This document shows positions 45,486-56,753 of a DNA stretch of 64,000 nt, piece by piece. This stretch comes from Hyaloscypha bicolor E (taxonomy: Eukaryota; Ascomycota; Leotiomycetes; Helotiales; Hyaloscyphaceae), in contig NW_020194628.1 in the NCBI RefSeq assembly GCF_002865645.1, positions 124,001 to 188,000 on the forward strand, read 5' to 3'. The translations under genes and the position numbers were made by a program. The notes under the pieces are model-generated. The model was not told the origin of the DNA. It searched no databases and saw only the letters and a program-made list of their open reading frames with translations. Each line of letters begins with the position of its first letter. Within the stretch, counting starts at the first letter, position 1.

Positions 45486-45704
45486 TTGTGCACCACTAGC
45501 CCTAAAAAGTTGTCCAATTTAATTGCAATAGCTCGCCTGAGCAACCTACCCAAGCACATGCTTCTGTGCAATATACCAGAGAAGGATAAGCTTCGTGAGG
45601 CTATCCAGTTCCTAAAAGAGAGCCCAGGGGAGAGTCTTACCACTGCTGCACGCGTGTATGGGGTAAAGAGCGAAGATACTATACGGAAAGCATGGCTAAG
45701 ATAG
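45486..45704 (+). pseudogene. Truncated pogo-type transposase, N-terminal HTH only
   Basis: 72 aa containing KLREAIQFLKESPGESLTTA followed by ARVYGVKSEDTIRKAW, which resembles the Psq-type helix-turn-helix at the start of pogo/Fot1 transposases. The DDE core that should follow is absent; the next 200 nt are AT-rich with an AT microsatellite at 45768-45781. It is therefore a remnant. Confidence 0.55.
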
Positions 45705-45964
45705 TGTTTTTTTTTTTGGTATATGCCTGTTCCAATCATTTTTTAGTAGGACAAGCACATACCAAAAATATATATATATATACAATCTTACGGGCAATTA
45801 TAGCCGCACCACAAGGTCAAAATAAATATATAATTGTCAGGATGTCGAAAATGCTATAATATATTGATATACAATAGGACTTGCAATTATAATGAAGGTA
45901 TAATTAAAAATCGATTTATTTTTAGGGTGGGCGTTTGGGGGTATGGGCAGTTAGCCAGTGGATA

Positions 45965-46258
45965 CTTCTACCCCCCCCTAAATAATTGCTAGCGCACCTA
46001 ATATGGATTAGAGGAACAGAATTCCTATTCTGAGTGGTTATAAGCCTGGTTGGAGGGCTTTTGGATCTATTGCACAGAGCAAAAAGTGGTCTGTATATTA
46101 AGCCAGGGGTGTGCGTAAAAGGTTCACGAAGACCGTTTACCCTGGCAGTGGCTCTCAGCCAGCTCAAAAGGTACTTCCTCACCGGCCTAATACCCTGGAT
46201 TCCCACTCGCACCTATACTCAAAACATACGGGCTAGTAATTATTTAGGGGGGGGATAG
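45965..46258. mobile_element. Third element with C-tract termini, about 290 bp
   Basis: The left end reads CCCCCCCCTAAATAATTGCTAGC. The right end reverse complements to CTATCCCCCCCCTAAATAATTACTAGCCC. The first bases on the left (CTTCTA) depart from CTATCC, so the left boundary is uncertain. Non-coding inside. Confidence 0.7.
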
Positions 46259-46307
46259 CAATTGTCGGATCTGCGGCATTTCGTGAGTTGAATTCCGCGA
46301 AACCTGT

Positions 46308-46390
46308 GCAGCTTGCTTTAAATAGAAGAACCCCTGCAGCTTGCTTTAAATAGGAGAACCCCTGCAGCTTACTTTAAATAGGAGATAAGG
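46308..46390. repeat. Tandem repeat, 28-bp unit, three copies
   Basis: The unit starts GCAGCTTGCTTTAAATAG and ends GAACCCCT. Copies lie at 46308-46335, 46336-46363 and 46364-46390, the last diverging at its end. Confidence 0.85.
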
Positions 46391-46419
46391 TGGGCCGCTT
46401 CTACGGATGAGTATATAGT

Positions 46420-46940
46420 ATGCATAGCCATATAGTCATAACAATTGGGCTATTATTCCCCACACTCTCTATAGACTTTACTGCAAAAGTAGTAGGTTTG
46501 GCTGCCTTGCTTATATGCATTAGCATCCAAGTAAGGATGTTCAGACGTGGTTCTATTAAAACCAATGTCCCAATCCCACTACGCCAATGGAATACTGCTA
46601 GCTCCGCCAAGAAGCGTTAGATGTGATATTTATTAAAACTACTTCGAGAGGGATACTTCAAGGTAAGTTTACTGTTTACCTGCCTCATTTAATCCAATCA
46701 TCCTAGTTGTCGTTCAGGCTTTAGTTATCTGTATCCGTCGGCTCAATCTAATGTCTCGCAGTTTTATGATAAACCCTGGCAGATATGGACTTCTGAAGGC
46801 TACCAGGTTGTTCTACCGCCAGCACACGTTGATCCTCCTCCTTTTGGACAAACTATTCCTGCAACTACTACGGTCTGGCACTGCCACATTCTTACGGCCC
46901 ACTTTTATGGAAGTTAAATCAAGTAATTCAAAATGTAGAC
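46420..46940 (+). pseudogene. Cytochrome P450 N-terminal remnant
   Basis: A membrane-anchor-like stretch IGLLFPTLSIDFTAKVVGL (about 46445) is followed by KKRW at about 46615, then YFERD near 46640 before a possible intron. Near 46760 a frame reads QFYDKPWQIWTSEGYQVVLP then PPAHVD, resembling the segment of fungal P450s that precedes the substrate-recognition helices. The heme-binding Cys region is absent and stops occur, so only the N-terminal fifth remains. Assignment is by motif recall. Confidence 0.4.
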
Positions 46941-47198
46941 CCCCTTTGTGTTTCCGTGACCATGGCACCGGAAAATGATCTCATTCTTTAGGATTTAACG
47001 GAATATCCACTGCGAACCTTGTCAAGCCGGACTCGATCACTGATGGAATGGATTCACTTTCTTACTGACATGCGTTCCCATTCACCTGAAATTGCTTCCT
47101 TATTGAATTGATATCCGAAGTTCCAAATCGCACAAAAGACTTCTTGCACCAATTCACAAGACACAACGAACAAAGATCACAACACCGAAACCTCCACG
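46941..47198. promoter_or_regulatory. Upstream region of the hydrolase gene
   Basis: An A/C-rich leader (ACACAACGAACAAAGATCAC) precedes the ATG at 47199. No specific site assigned. Confidence 0.4.
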
Positions 47199-48418
47199 AT
47201 GACGCACATCACGAGCTTCTTTGCTCTTGTACTCCTCCTCGCAGGAGCCGCCTTCTCTGCCCCCATTGAGAACCGCCAGGTCATTCCCGCCGGCTGCACC
47301 AACATCACCATCTCGGTCACCGCGTCCTCCTCGGACAACATACCCCTTCCACCCGACTTGACAACTGCAAACTTCCTCCTCCTGGTCAATCCAATCCTTT
47401 CTAGAGTCCTCGATGCTGTAGCATCTGGTACATACAACATCGCAGCTACTTACTGCCCCGGAGTTGGAACCCGGGCGAATACTCTTCAAATCTTGATACA
47501 TGGGTAAGTTCTCCTCTAGTGGTGAAGCCGGTGTTCCAACTGACACCCTCGAACAGCGGAAGCTACACAAAGGCATACTGGTTTGGAGAATATTTCAATC
47601 CAGACAACAGCTGGGTTTCCTACGCCTCCTCCGAGGGCTACGCAACTCTCACAATCGACCGCGTCGGAAACGGCGACTCATCCCACCCAGACCCCATAAC
47701 CATCGTCCAGCTGCCTTATCAAGCCGAACAGGTCCACCAAATAATCGTTATGGCCCGAGGTGGCACCCTTCCCCTGCCTGCCCCATACACAGGTACAATC
47801 TTCGACAAGATCATCCTCGCTGGCCACAGCCTCGGCTCCGTCGTCACCAACAACCTCAACGCCAAATACCCGTCCGACGCAGACGCTACCCTGCTAACAG
47901 GCTATGCAATCTTCTTCCCCCCACAATTCACCGGCGTCTTCGTGCAGTCCTGGCTCGCCCCCGCATTCCTTGACCCCCGTTTCGCCGGCTACAACCCAGG
48001 ATACCTCGAGTTCAACAACGAGAACTACCTCACCTTCCTATTCTACGCGCCCGGGAAGTTCTCCCAGAGCATGGCAGACGTCGATTTCGCAACCCGCGGC
48101 ACCGTCTCCTTAGGTGAAGCAGCATCCGTGATGATTGGCAGCATCGAGACCACGTACACAGGCCCTGTCATGGTGATCACGGGCCAGCACGACTCGATCT
48201 ACTGCAGCACGTTGAATATCGACGTCCAGATTCTGCTGGGCACGCCGTTGTGTGATATGAGTGCGAACGGCATTGTTGGGAAGGCGGCGACTTTGTATCC
48301 TCATGCGAGCGACTTCAAGGTCGTGTTCCCGAATGCAGGGCATTGTTGGCATTTGCATAATAATGCTTCTTATACGTTTGGCATTGCTCATGACTGGTTG
48401 GCTAGCCAGGGATTCTGA
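47199..48418 (+). CDS. Secreted alpha/beta hydrolase
   Basis: Exon 1 is 47199-47503, the intron 47504-47556 (53 nt) and exon 2 47557-48418, giving 388 aa. The signal peptide is MTHITSFFALVLLLAGAAFS, with APIENRQ after the likely cleavage region. The fold shows the nucleophile elbow AGHSLGSVV (Ser nucleophile), an acid candidate in VITGQHDSIYC and the catalytic His in PNAGHCWHLHNN. The order Ser, Asp, His is correct for the family. Several Cys could form disulfides in the mature enzyme. Substrate unknown; relatives act on esters or lactones. No defect seen. It follows a P450 remnant, but nothing else suggests a metabolite cluster. Confidence 0.85.
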
Positions 48419-49619
48419 GTGGATGTCGGTCGTTGCTTCGGCGAGGATTCTGAGATGCCTTGAATTGCATGGCAGGGCTGCATCTGAGGGAATAATGGAG
48501 AGATGATAGTGGCTGCTTTTTGGGGTTGGTGGGGATACGAATCGGTGCAACTTCCTAGGAAGTAGAAATGCACTGAATAGACCTCTTAAGACAACTTCAA
48601 GACGTCCATCAACTCATTCCATGCTTACCATCTGAATGCTCCATTCTCGAAATATTATGAGTGAGCTGAAAGATAGATTTTCAATTCTCAACTTGACAAG
48701 AGCATGAAAAGGGGGATCATGTGACCCGGATAAAATCTACGCGAAGATGTGGTAGGCGGGAGCGGGAGCGCCACTTGGGAAACCTTCGATTGCGGAGTTT
48801 CAGCGGAGGGGCGCTGCTTGGCAGAGGAGAAAACGTAGACAAGAACGAGAAGATGACAAAGGACGACTATCCCTCTAATATCTGTAACAAAAATGAAGAT
48901 CCATGCCTGAAAGCATTGCCACCCGGATGCAAGCCTCAGATGAGGGATAAAACAAGGAATTTACATGGGAATGTTTTCATGGAATTTCCATTTCCATCTT
49001 TGAACCTGATCTGCTGCTGCTTTAGCTTGAGCAATGGGTGAGCAAGCTTAGGTCGACGGCGAGTATTTCCGAGCACGGCCTGAGCACACGTTCAATTGGC
49101 CTAAGCATGTATTAAAAGGCCATCTTACCGCATAAAGATGTTCGTTTTGGTTTCCTGGAGGCTCGGTTACACTTTCGTCATTAGCGCAGATCTCATTTGG
49201 CCCCCTTGTGTCTAGCATTCGCCCAGCTTCAATAGAACTATTTTGGGATCGATGTTGGCTTAAATCCATGTGCTAAATCTGCTCAGCCCTGAAAACCTTC
49301 TCCCTTGTTCCTCTGTTTCCGGTGCAATCATTAATGGCTGGTTTTGCCATATGAGTCGTCAATTTTTTGCTCTCAAGACAGCTTCTAGTTGCTCATTAAA
49401 TAACAACCAATCGTAATTTGCCTCGGGAATGCGTATGATGACTCACCATTATGTCACCTCAGTCCATCCTTCATATCGCAACTCTGCAACGATTCTGATA
49501 TTCATGTCTACAAGCCTTCTCCGCAACCTACTAGCCGGCTTCTTCAATCTACCGCTTCTTGAATTATATCGTGCAGAATACAGATCGCTAACAGCGCCCG
49601 GCATCAAAGGATCCGCGGT
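48419..49619. other. Intergenic, low support for coding
   Basis: A frame at 48721-49041 (106 aa, Arg-rich start) has no domain. A GAGCA-rich tract lies at 49025-49120. The frames at 49429-49728 precede the HET start and are probably leader. Confidence 0.4.
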
Positions 49620-51707
49620 ATGCATTGTGGAACGTGCCAAAACATCTTCAGAGGTCCACTCTTGGTCGCAGAGCGTGTATCTGAATCGGGAGATATTGTT
49701 TTTCTCCGAGATCACCATCATGAGGTGAGGGATCTGCGCCAAAGTGCTCTCGAAGGGTGTTATATATGCGATAGGCTATGGCACCTAATTCGTCGTCGGG
49801 GTGGAGACACATCTATGACTTTGAATCTTGAGACATGCGGCCTTAAGCTTTCGAAATGGCGTTCGGGAATTCCGGTAGCGCTATCATTTAAGTACGGTCT
49901 ATCCAATGGAGAGAAGGTAGAGGAACACTTCAGGCTATGGCCTACCTGTGGTACGTATCCTTTGATTAGCCATCCTTGAGCCAAGGTAATGGGAATAACA
50001 TGCTAATAGCATTCAGAAATTCTGCCAGAGGTTTTGTCAGAGATGCAGAACAGATTGCATGAAAACCGAACTGATTCGGCGGCCACCTTAGACCTCGTGT
50101 CCACGTGGCTCAAGGTTTGCACTACTAGCCATCCGGACTGTAACGTGGATTCGGCAAGCATGAAAATGCCTACTAGACTTCTTGAATTGGGTGTCCCCCA
50201 TCGCGATCACCTTAGGCTTTCTGTTGCCGCACCAACTTCAAACAAACACCCCTATATAACTCTGAGTCACTGCTGGGGAGCGGCTAAATTCCTGAAACTG
50301 ACTGCCGATACCTTTCAGCAACTTCTGGATGGTATTCATCTGAATGTACTGCCCCAATCCTTCCAAGATGCAGTTATGATTACACAAACACTTGGAGTAC
50401 GGTATCTCTGGATAGACTCCCTTTGTATACTCCAAGATTCTTTAGAAGATTGGCGACAGGAGGCTTCCACAATGGGCGATGTTTATAAGGGCGCTCTTTG
50501 TAATATTGCAGCTTCTGGATCCGACGATAGTAATGGCGGGTGCTTTCACATGAGGAATCCACAGGTAGTGGAGCCGTGTATCATCACCACGGAGTTCTCT
50601 GACAGCCCTAACGGCGAATACCATATTCGGCTAGAAGACTACTTAGAAGCAGGTCTTCACAACGACCAAACAATTTTCACTCGTGGTTGGATAGTTCAAG
50701 AGCGGGCTCTACCGCCACGTGTCATACACTTTGGCAGAAATCAAGTATTCTGGGAATGCAAAACTGGGGATCTCTGCGAAACCTATCCTTCAGGTTTCAA
50801 GGTGGCCCAGAAGGGCTGGGGTGGCTGGTACGGCTTTAGCGACTTCTTCAGCTCGTTCAAGACGTGGGACATGGGCAGCAATCAATCAACCCATAATGAT
50901 CCAGAAGCACGAGTTAGAGATTTGTATGGCGTTTGGGCTCAACTTGTAGGAGTCTACTCGCGATGCAATCTAACGAAAGCAGAGGATAAGTTAGTAGCTA
51001 TTTCTGGATTAGCCAAGGAAATCCACAAAGCACTAGGAAGTAAGGACAGGTATCTGGCAGGCTTGTGGCGGCAACACATACTCTATCAGCTATTATGGTA
51101 TCATGGACTTGACGGCTATGCAACAGATACAAGAACGAGCGCCCGGCCAGATTCTTACCGAGCTCCGTCCTGGTCCTGGGCTAGTCTCGATGGGAAGGTA
51201 GACATAGACTTCCCAGCTCCCAGCACAAGTATGGTCTTTGACTTTCATGTCACTTTGATTGACGTACATGTGGAGCAAGTAACGGACGATCCATTTGCCC
51301 AAGTCAAGGCTGGCTATGTTCGACTTTGTGGGCCTTTGTTAACCCTGACAATCAAAAGAACGACTTCCTCTATTTTGAGCAGATCCAGGGCGTATGATGC
51401 GTTGCTCAATGGCCAACATACCGGAGGTTTTGTTTATCCTGATATGGATGTGGGCGATGCAGATGTGCCTTTCCTGCATTTCATGCCATTTTACAACAGT
51501 AACATGGCAAATTCACAATGCGTAGGACTGTTGCTGCAACCGACAGGAGTGTCGAAGGGGGAGTTTAGAAGGTGTGGCCGACTAAGTATATTTGGCAAGG
51601 CAGTAAAAATTGCAGGAGGGCCTCTTTGGACGAATATCAAGAACCACGACTGGCTGGAGTATGAGTCTTTTGATGGTAGTAGTGCATTCACAATTTCGAT
51701 TATCTGA
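49620..51707 (+). CDS. HET-domain protein (heterokaryon incompatibility type)
   Basis: Exon 1 is 49620-49950, the intron 49951-50016 (66 nt, GCTAAT branch site) and exon 2 50017-51707, giving 673 aa with phase checked. The start is set at MHCGTCQNIFRGPL, the usual Cys-containing opening of this family, followed by EGCYICDRLWHLI. The HET domain proper begins near residue 200: YITLSHCWGAAKFLKL, then GVRYLWIDSLCILQDSLEDW, YKGALCNIAASGS and TRGWIVQERALPPRVIHFG. These are the conserved blocks of the HET family, whose better studied members trigger cell death when unlike hyphae fuse. No NACHT or repeat domain follows; the C-terminus (PSWSWASLDGKVD) is the standard one for short HET proteins. The partner is unknown. 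Confidence 0.88.
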
Positions 51708-52705
51708 TGACAAGCGGTCCCTTAATTAAGGAAATTTATGGCACATGCTCCTATATAGAAAAACTCTGTCTGCTGGTTGCGTGGTGCTAGCATACTCTTT
51801 TTACTATCTCTCTCACACCAACAAATTCTAAAATCCACGCAATAGTCTTCTTATTTAAAATATAAGGTATATCTTTTAGTGATATTTTACTCTTTTCTTA
51901 TACAAATATATAACAGGACGAAAATAACCTCTCAAATTACTATTTTTATTTTTATTAATATAGTTATAAGTATTACGGGTCCGAGGCGGAATAGGCAACT
52001 AGCAAGACCGTCGATATTACGAGGAGAATAACCTAAGGAAAGAAGATCCCTCTGTAAACCGGGTATCCTTCAGCCTTTGTATCCCCATATTCCTTATATT
52101 ACTACGTTATGAATGCTGTCAGCTAGCCCACATTCCAGCTAAAGAATGAAGCTAGGAATAAGGCTGTATGCTTGCCAGCAAAGTAAGGGACTGAACGCCT
52201 CAGATAGGAGGGATGCGATGGTCATGTGACCGAAGCTCAATCACAGGTTCCTAGCCCTTACGGAGACGATGGGAGAGAAGATATAGAGGGAAGCTTCAAA
52301 GGCGAGAAGGAACGGCCATTTTTAGAATAAGGGGGCGAAAGCATCCCCCGGATTATAGTGTCCGTATTTGTCAGTATGGTGGTATAGGAACATATTTGGA
52401 TCACTGACTGGGAGAGACGCTTTTTCGGGCGTTAAAAGCTGATAATTTCTAGTGAGGTTAGTCTTGGCTGCGCAGTGTCGTATAAATATGGCGAAGCAGG
52501 CTTGAGCAGACCTGAGCCGAAGCTGTGCGGAAGTTGAGCTGGGCTTGAGCAAAGGCGGCGCTGGTCATACGAGCGCAAGCGTCAACATTCCCGTTGTATA
52601 ACAAGTCATTTATTCAATGCACCCCACGGACCCCACACCAGACACCAAGTATGCCTACATCCAAATCTTGTCTTCATATAGTACATCCCCCTGTTTTCGT
52701 AGCAT
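51708..52705. other. AT-rich intergenic region
   Basis: 51760-52000 is AT-rich. TCATGTGACC lies at about 52223. A TTGAGC/CTGAGC-rich tract lies at 52498-52555. No gene recognised. Confidence 0.4.
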
Positions 52706-54884
52706 TTAAAATCCACTCCCGCTTGAACTCGCTTGCGTCGACGGACCCACCCCAACCCTGCCATCAACCCTTTCTCTATGCTGCCGATTCTTCAAATGGA
52801 CTTCGAAATTGCCTACAGTCATTTCGGGACCAGGGGTGTACAGTTTGCCAGGACAGTCGTGGCAGCGGATGCGAGGCAGATACATGTATTTTACTCCTTC
52901 CGGAGTAGGTTGGCCGGCTGGGGGCGCGGCGCAGGGGAGCTCGGTGGCGGTGTTGACGGCTGAGTAACGCATGACGCCTTCGAAGCGATCGTTGGGGTAT
53001 TGTTTTAGGAGGTCGGCAAGGCCTTGGGTGAGCCAGGTTGGTGGAGCAGGCTAGATATTGTCAGTGAAGAATTTGTGAGAGGGAAAAGGCTGCACTTACA
53101 GGGACATGAGCTGGCTGGCCAGGAGCTGGAGGCGGTGGTGCTTCAACCCGGCCGATTTGCCCCTGAGGTACGGGAGTTGTTGATGGCTGTAGAGTTGTAT
53201 TCTGCTGACCTGGAGTCGAAGGAGGACCCATTGAACCCGGCACAGGAGTACCAACAGAAGACTGGGCACGGTTGAAAGTGGGCGTGTGCTGCAAATTCGC
53301 GGGTCGAGTCCCAGCCTTCAGTTCCCGATTCCATCTCCTCAACCTCTCTCTTCCAACTTTAAGCCTGAGGATGAACTTGTCTGGGTCCGGACTTTCATCT
53401 CGTGCAGTCCCACCAAACCTCCTTGCAGACGTCCGAGTCTCATGATGATGCAATATCGTTGCTTCCGGCGTCTCTGACCTTCCAAGATTCGCCATCCTTT
53501 GTTGTGCTGCAGTCGCTGCTCCGCGCATCCCTCTCGTCCTTGCTGTCCCAGACTGAAGATTCGACATAGCTGGCGATTCTGGCGAAGAATCCTCACTCTC
53601 TGAAGATTCGGAAAGGTCAAGGCCAACACCAGGACGTTTCTTCCCAGCCCCACCAACATGCTTGTACAATCGGCTCTTCTCAACGGACTCTGCAGCACCA
53701 GGAATAACAGAAGACACAACTAAAGTCCGCACTGTACGTTGCCTATCCTTCAAATCCGGTAATGTAGGACCTCCTCTTCTATTCACGGATCTCTTTTGCC
53801 TCCTCTGCTCTCTGGAATAGATCACCTCGCTCCTTTCCAGATCCTGCTCACTCATCTCGTACAAGTACGGCGTATACTCTCGAGCTTGTTGTTGTGGCCG
53901 GAAGACTGATGGCAGAGGAGATGGTAAAAATGCTGCTTGTAAGTCGGCATCCTCCAGTGGCCGCCCGTCGAATGGATGCCCAACAATGTACAAACTCCGA
54001 ATAAACAACTGGCTCTGTTCCCGTATACTATGTGCGATGGCGGTGGTAAATTCCCCAGCTAATGATAGTTCTCTTGCAAGGCTTTGAGCAAACTCTTCTG
54101 GAGAGTTCAGAGGATTATTAATCTCCCACTCAAACTTGTCCTCCAATGTATGGGGGCCAATTGTGATGTTGAGCTTGATGAGTATCCGCATTTCGTCGTT
54201 CTTGTACGCATGGTACGGCAGTTCAGGGTCAAGGGCATCCTCCTCCATATATATTGTTGGAAAGTAGTCCGTGAGTTGCTCCTGCAATTGCTGCTGGACC
54301 TGGTCCAGTACAGGATTTGCTTGGGGGAGAGCCAACCCCAAATCTTCCACCAGTTGCGCCGCAAACAAATCTACAGGCACAACTCGGTCATGCAGGTTCC
54401 AAGTGAAGGTATCTCGCAGTTTGAGCTTATCCCAATCGACGTCTATTCGTATGGGTACGAGTTCTTCAACCTGATCCGCCTGTGCCTGCAACTCTTTGCG
54501 CTTGATTCGAAGTCTGGTCGTCTTCTTGTGTCCCAGCCGCGGCTTCGCGTTGGGATAGACCAATTTGGGCGTGCCATCTGTGTGTCCATTGCCGTAACCA
54601 CTATAGCCCTGACCGTAGAGTCGACTAGGGGGGAACCACTGTCGATATTCGGAGCGCACCTTTTTGTAGTCGTCTGCCTCGTTCCGCATGTGCTTGTAGT
54701 TCTTCGTCCGATTGGCGACATCGTCCAGCATCGCCGCCGTGTGCACGAGGTCCCGGTTGACATATTTATCGAGGAGGATCTTGTCGAAGTCCTCCTTGGT
54801 CCGCTGGCGGTGGGCTAGGACTGCAGAAGAGCCAGGCGCTGAGGCGTCGGCGTCCGAGGATGCCTGCTGAGGGTCGGGAGCCAT
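52706..54884 (-). CDS. SNF5: SWI/SNF core subunit Snf5 (SMARCB1/INI1 family)
   Basis: Snf5 is a core subunit of the SWI/SNF nucleosome remodeller. Exon 1 is 54884-53100, the intron 53099-53051 (49 nt) and the last exon 53050-52706, giving 709 aa. The N-terminal block HRQRTKEDFDKILLDKYVNR precedes the paired SNF5 repeats: LVPIRIDVDWDKLKLRDTFT to LVEDLGLALP, and IDLIKLNIT-like ILIKLNITIGPHTLEDKFEW to SLARELSLAGEF. The C-terminal exon has the fungal zinc-binding block RIRCHDCPGKLYTPGP with VGNFEVHLKNRQHRERV. The frame is open upstream to 55202 (residues like HPAFHTCRTAVANVF), with a possible intron at 55100-55048. The true start may therefore be higher; I chose the first ATG before clear homology (MAPDPQQ). 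Confidence 0.9.
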
Positions 54885-55274
54885 CGCGAACACATTCGCG
54901 ACAGCAGTGCGACAGGTGTGGAATGCTGGATGGGCGCCCTGGGCAAGAGGAGGTTGGTGGAGCGGTACTTGACGATGAGGTTGAAGCGCGAGCTGCAGGC
55001 GCGTTGAGTTTGAGTGAAGGCTGCGCTGCTGCTGCGAATGGCTGAGAGACAAAATACGGCGGTCAACAGCGGCCAGCTGGGGGCATTCGCTGACTTGACC
55101 TGCAGGGATGCGGCGGGAGGACCTTGGGTAAGCGAGCAGGTGCAAGACCAACGCCCACACAAGGCCCACGCGGACTCGAGCCCTCATCTTTTGTCTCTGC
55201 ATCTCTCAAAACACCACAATCCTCGATCACGGCCCTCACGACTGCACCCACGTTCCTTTGGAAATACCGTCACC
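54885..55274. promoter_or_regulatory. Divergent region between SNF5 and the PA2G4-like gene
   Basis: 390 bp between the chosen start codons, shrinking to about 70 bp if SNF5 starts at 55202. On the minus strand a possible intron (GTCAGCG...TCTCAG, branch TTGAC) lies at about 55100-55048, which would belong to the SNF5 leader or N-terminus. Confidence 0.45.
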
Positions 55275-56753
55275 ATGGCCGACAAGAAGGAACCCGAGCA
55301 GGAGATCGGTAAGCCCATCCTCCTTCCCGCCAGCGCTGTAGACAGCCTACCATACCCCGCTATTTGGGCCCCAGGATGAAGGATCTGCTGGACCATGAAG
55401 TCGCAGCATCTTGAAGCACACGTGCTGACATTTCTCCCTCCAGATTATACCCTAAACAACCCCGATACCCTCACAAAGTATAAGAGTGCCGCCCAGATCT
55501 CCCAGAAGGTTTTGGATGCGGTCACCAAGCTCTGCGTTGCTGGCGAGAAGATCGTGACCATCTGCGAGAAGGGCGACAAGCTGTTGGACGAGGAGATTTC
55601 CAAGGTCTATAGAGGAAAGAAGGATCTCAAAAAGGGTACGCCGCAGAGATCACGCCACTATTCTTGACTGACAATCCCAGGCATCTCCCACCCGACCACC
55701 GTCTCCCCATCCGCCTTTGTCACACCATACACCCCACTCACTTCGGACGAAGCCGAAGCTGCAGTTACGCTCAAGGAGGGAGAGGCTATCAAGATCCAGT
55801 TGGGTGCCCAGATTGATGGTTTTGGAACAATAGTCTGCGATACAATCATCGTCCCTAAGGCCGACGATGCCAGCGATGTGGTTGAAGGCCGAGATGCTGA
55901 TCTGCTGTTGGCATGCCACTATGCAAACGAGCTTCTGTTACGGTTGATGGTTCCTCCTGGACTTTTGGCGACTGGTACCGATGAGGAGAAGGCCAAAGCT
56001 GCCAAGGTCAAGGCCCCAACTCAAAGCAAGATCACAACCCTTCTCGAGAAGGTGGTCAAGAGTTACGATTGCAACCTGGTTGAGTCGACTACTAGCTGGC
56101 AGTTCGAGCGCAACGAGATTGAGGGTAAGAAGAAGATTATTCTGGCTCCTGGAGATGGTGCAAAAGGCGAAGGCATTCCAGAGGTTGGTGAAGTCTGGGG
56201 CGTTGAGATGGGTGTCAGTCTAGGTTCGGGCAAGATCAAGAACTTCGAGAACAGGACAACTCTCCACCGACGTACCACTCTCACCTACGCCTTGAAGCGA
56301 CCAAGCTCAAAGAAGATCCTGAACGAGGTCGTCAAGAAGTTTGGTACTTTCCCCTTCAGCTTACGGCAGTTGGAGGACGAGCGGGATGCGAAGGTGGGTG
56401 TTGTAGAGTGTGTTCGAGGCAACGTTTTCCGACAATACGAAGTGGTTGGAGACAAGGATGGAGATCCTGTTGCTAGACTGCTGACCACCATTGGTAAGCC
56501 CTGTTTTCAGCATTTCCGTAGCAAAACTAATTTCTCAGCTATCACAAAGAATGGTCTGCAGAAGATCGCGGCTCCTCCGTCTCCTGACTTGTCAAAACTC
56601 AAAACCGACAAGAAAATTACCGACGAGGAAGTCCTCAAGATCTTGGAGCAACCACTCGCAAAGGAGACGAAGTCGAAGAACAAGAAGAAGAAGAAGCCCG
56701 CGAAGAAGGCTGCGGCTGCAGATGATGACGAGGAGAGCAGTGACGACGAGTAA
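55275..56753 (+). CDS. PA2G4/EBP1-like protein (methionine aminopeptidase fold, Cdb4 type)
   Basis: Exons 55275-55308, 55444-55635, 55681-56493 and 56539-56753 give 417 aa, all phases checked. The start has a strong context (CACCATGG). Blocks: TLTKYKSAAQISQKVLDAV, then GISHPTTVSPSAFVTPYTPL, GEAIKIQLGAQIDGFGT and KVVKSYDCNLVESTTSWQ. The C-terminus is a Lys-rich then acidic tail (KKKKKPAKKAAA, DDDEESSDDE). The family keeps the aminopeptidase fold but has lost metal ligands; mammalian EBP1 and fission yeast Cdb4 bind ribosomes or nucleic acid. A role in ribosome assembly or translation is likely. Intron 1 at 135 nt is longer than the others. Confidence 0.88.

Noticed and set aside
54084..54818. 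244-aa plus-strand open frame
   Set aside because: Antisense to the conserved SNF5 repeats; no domain of its own.
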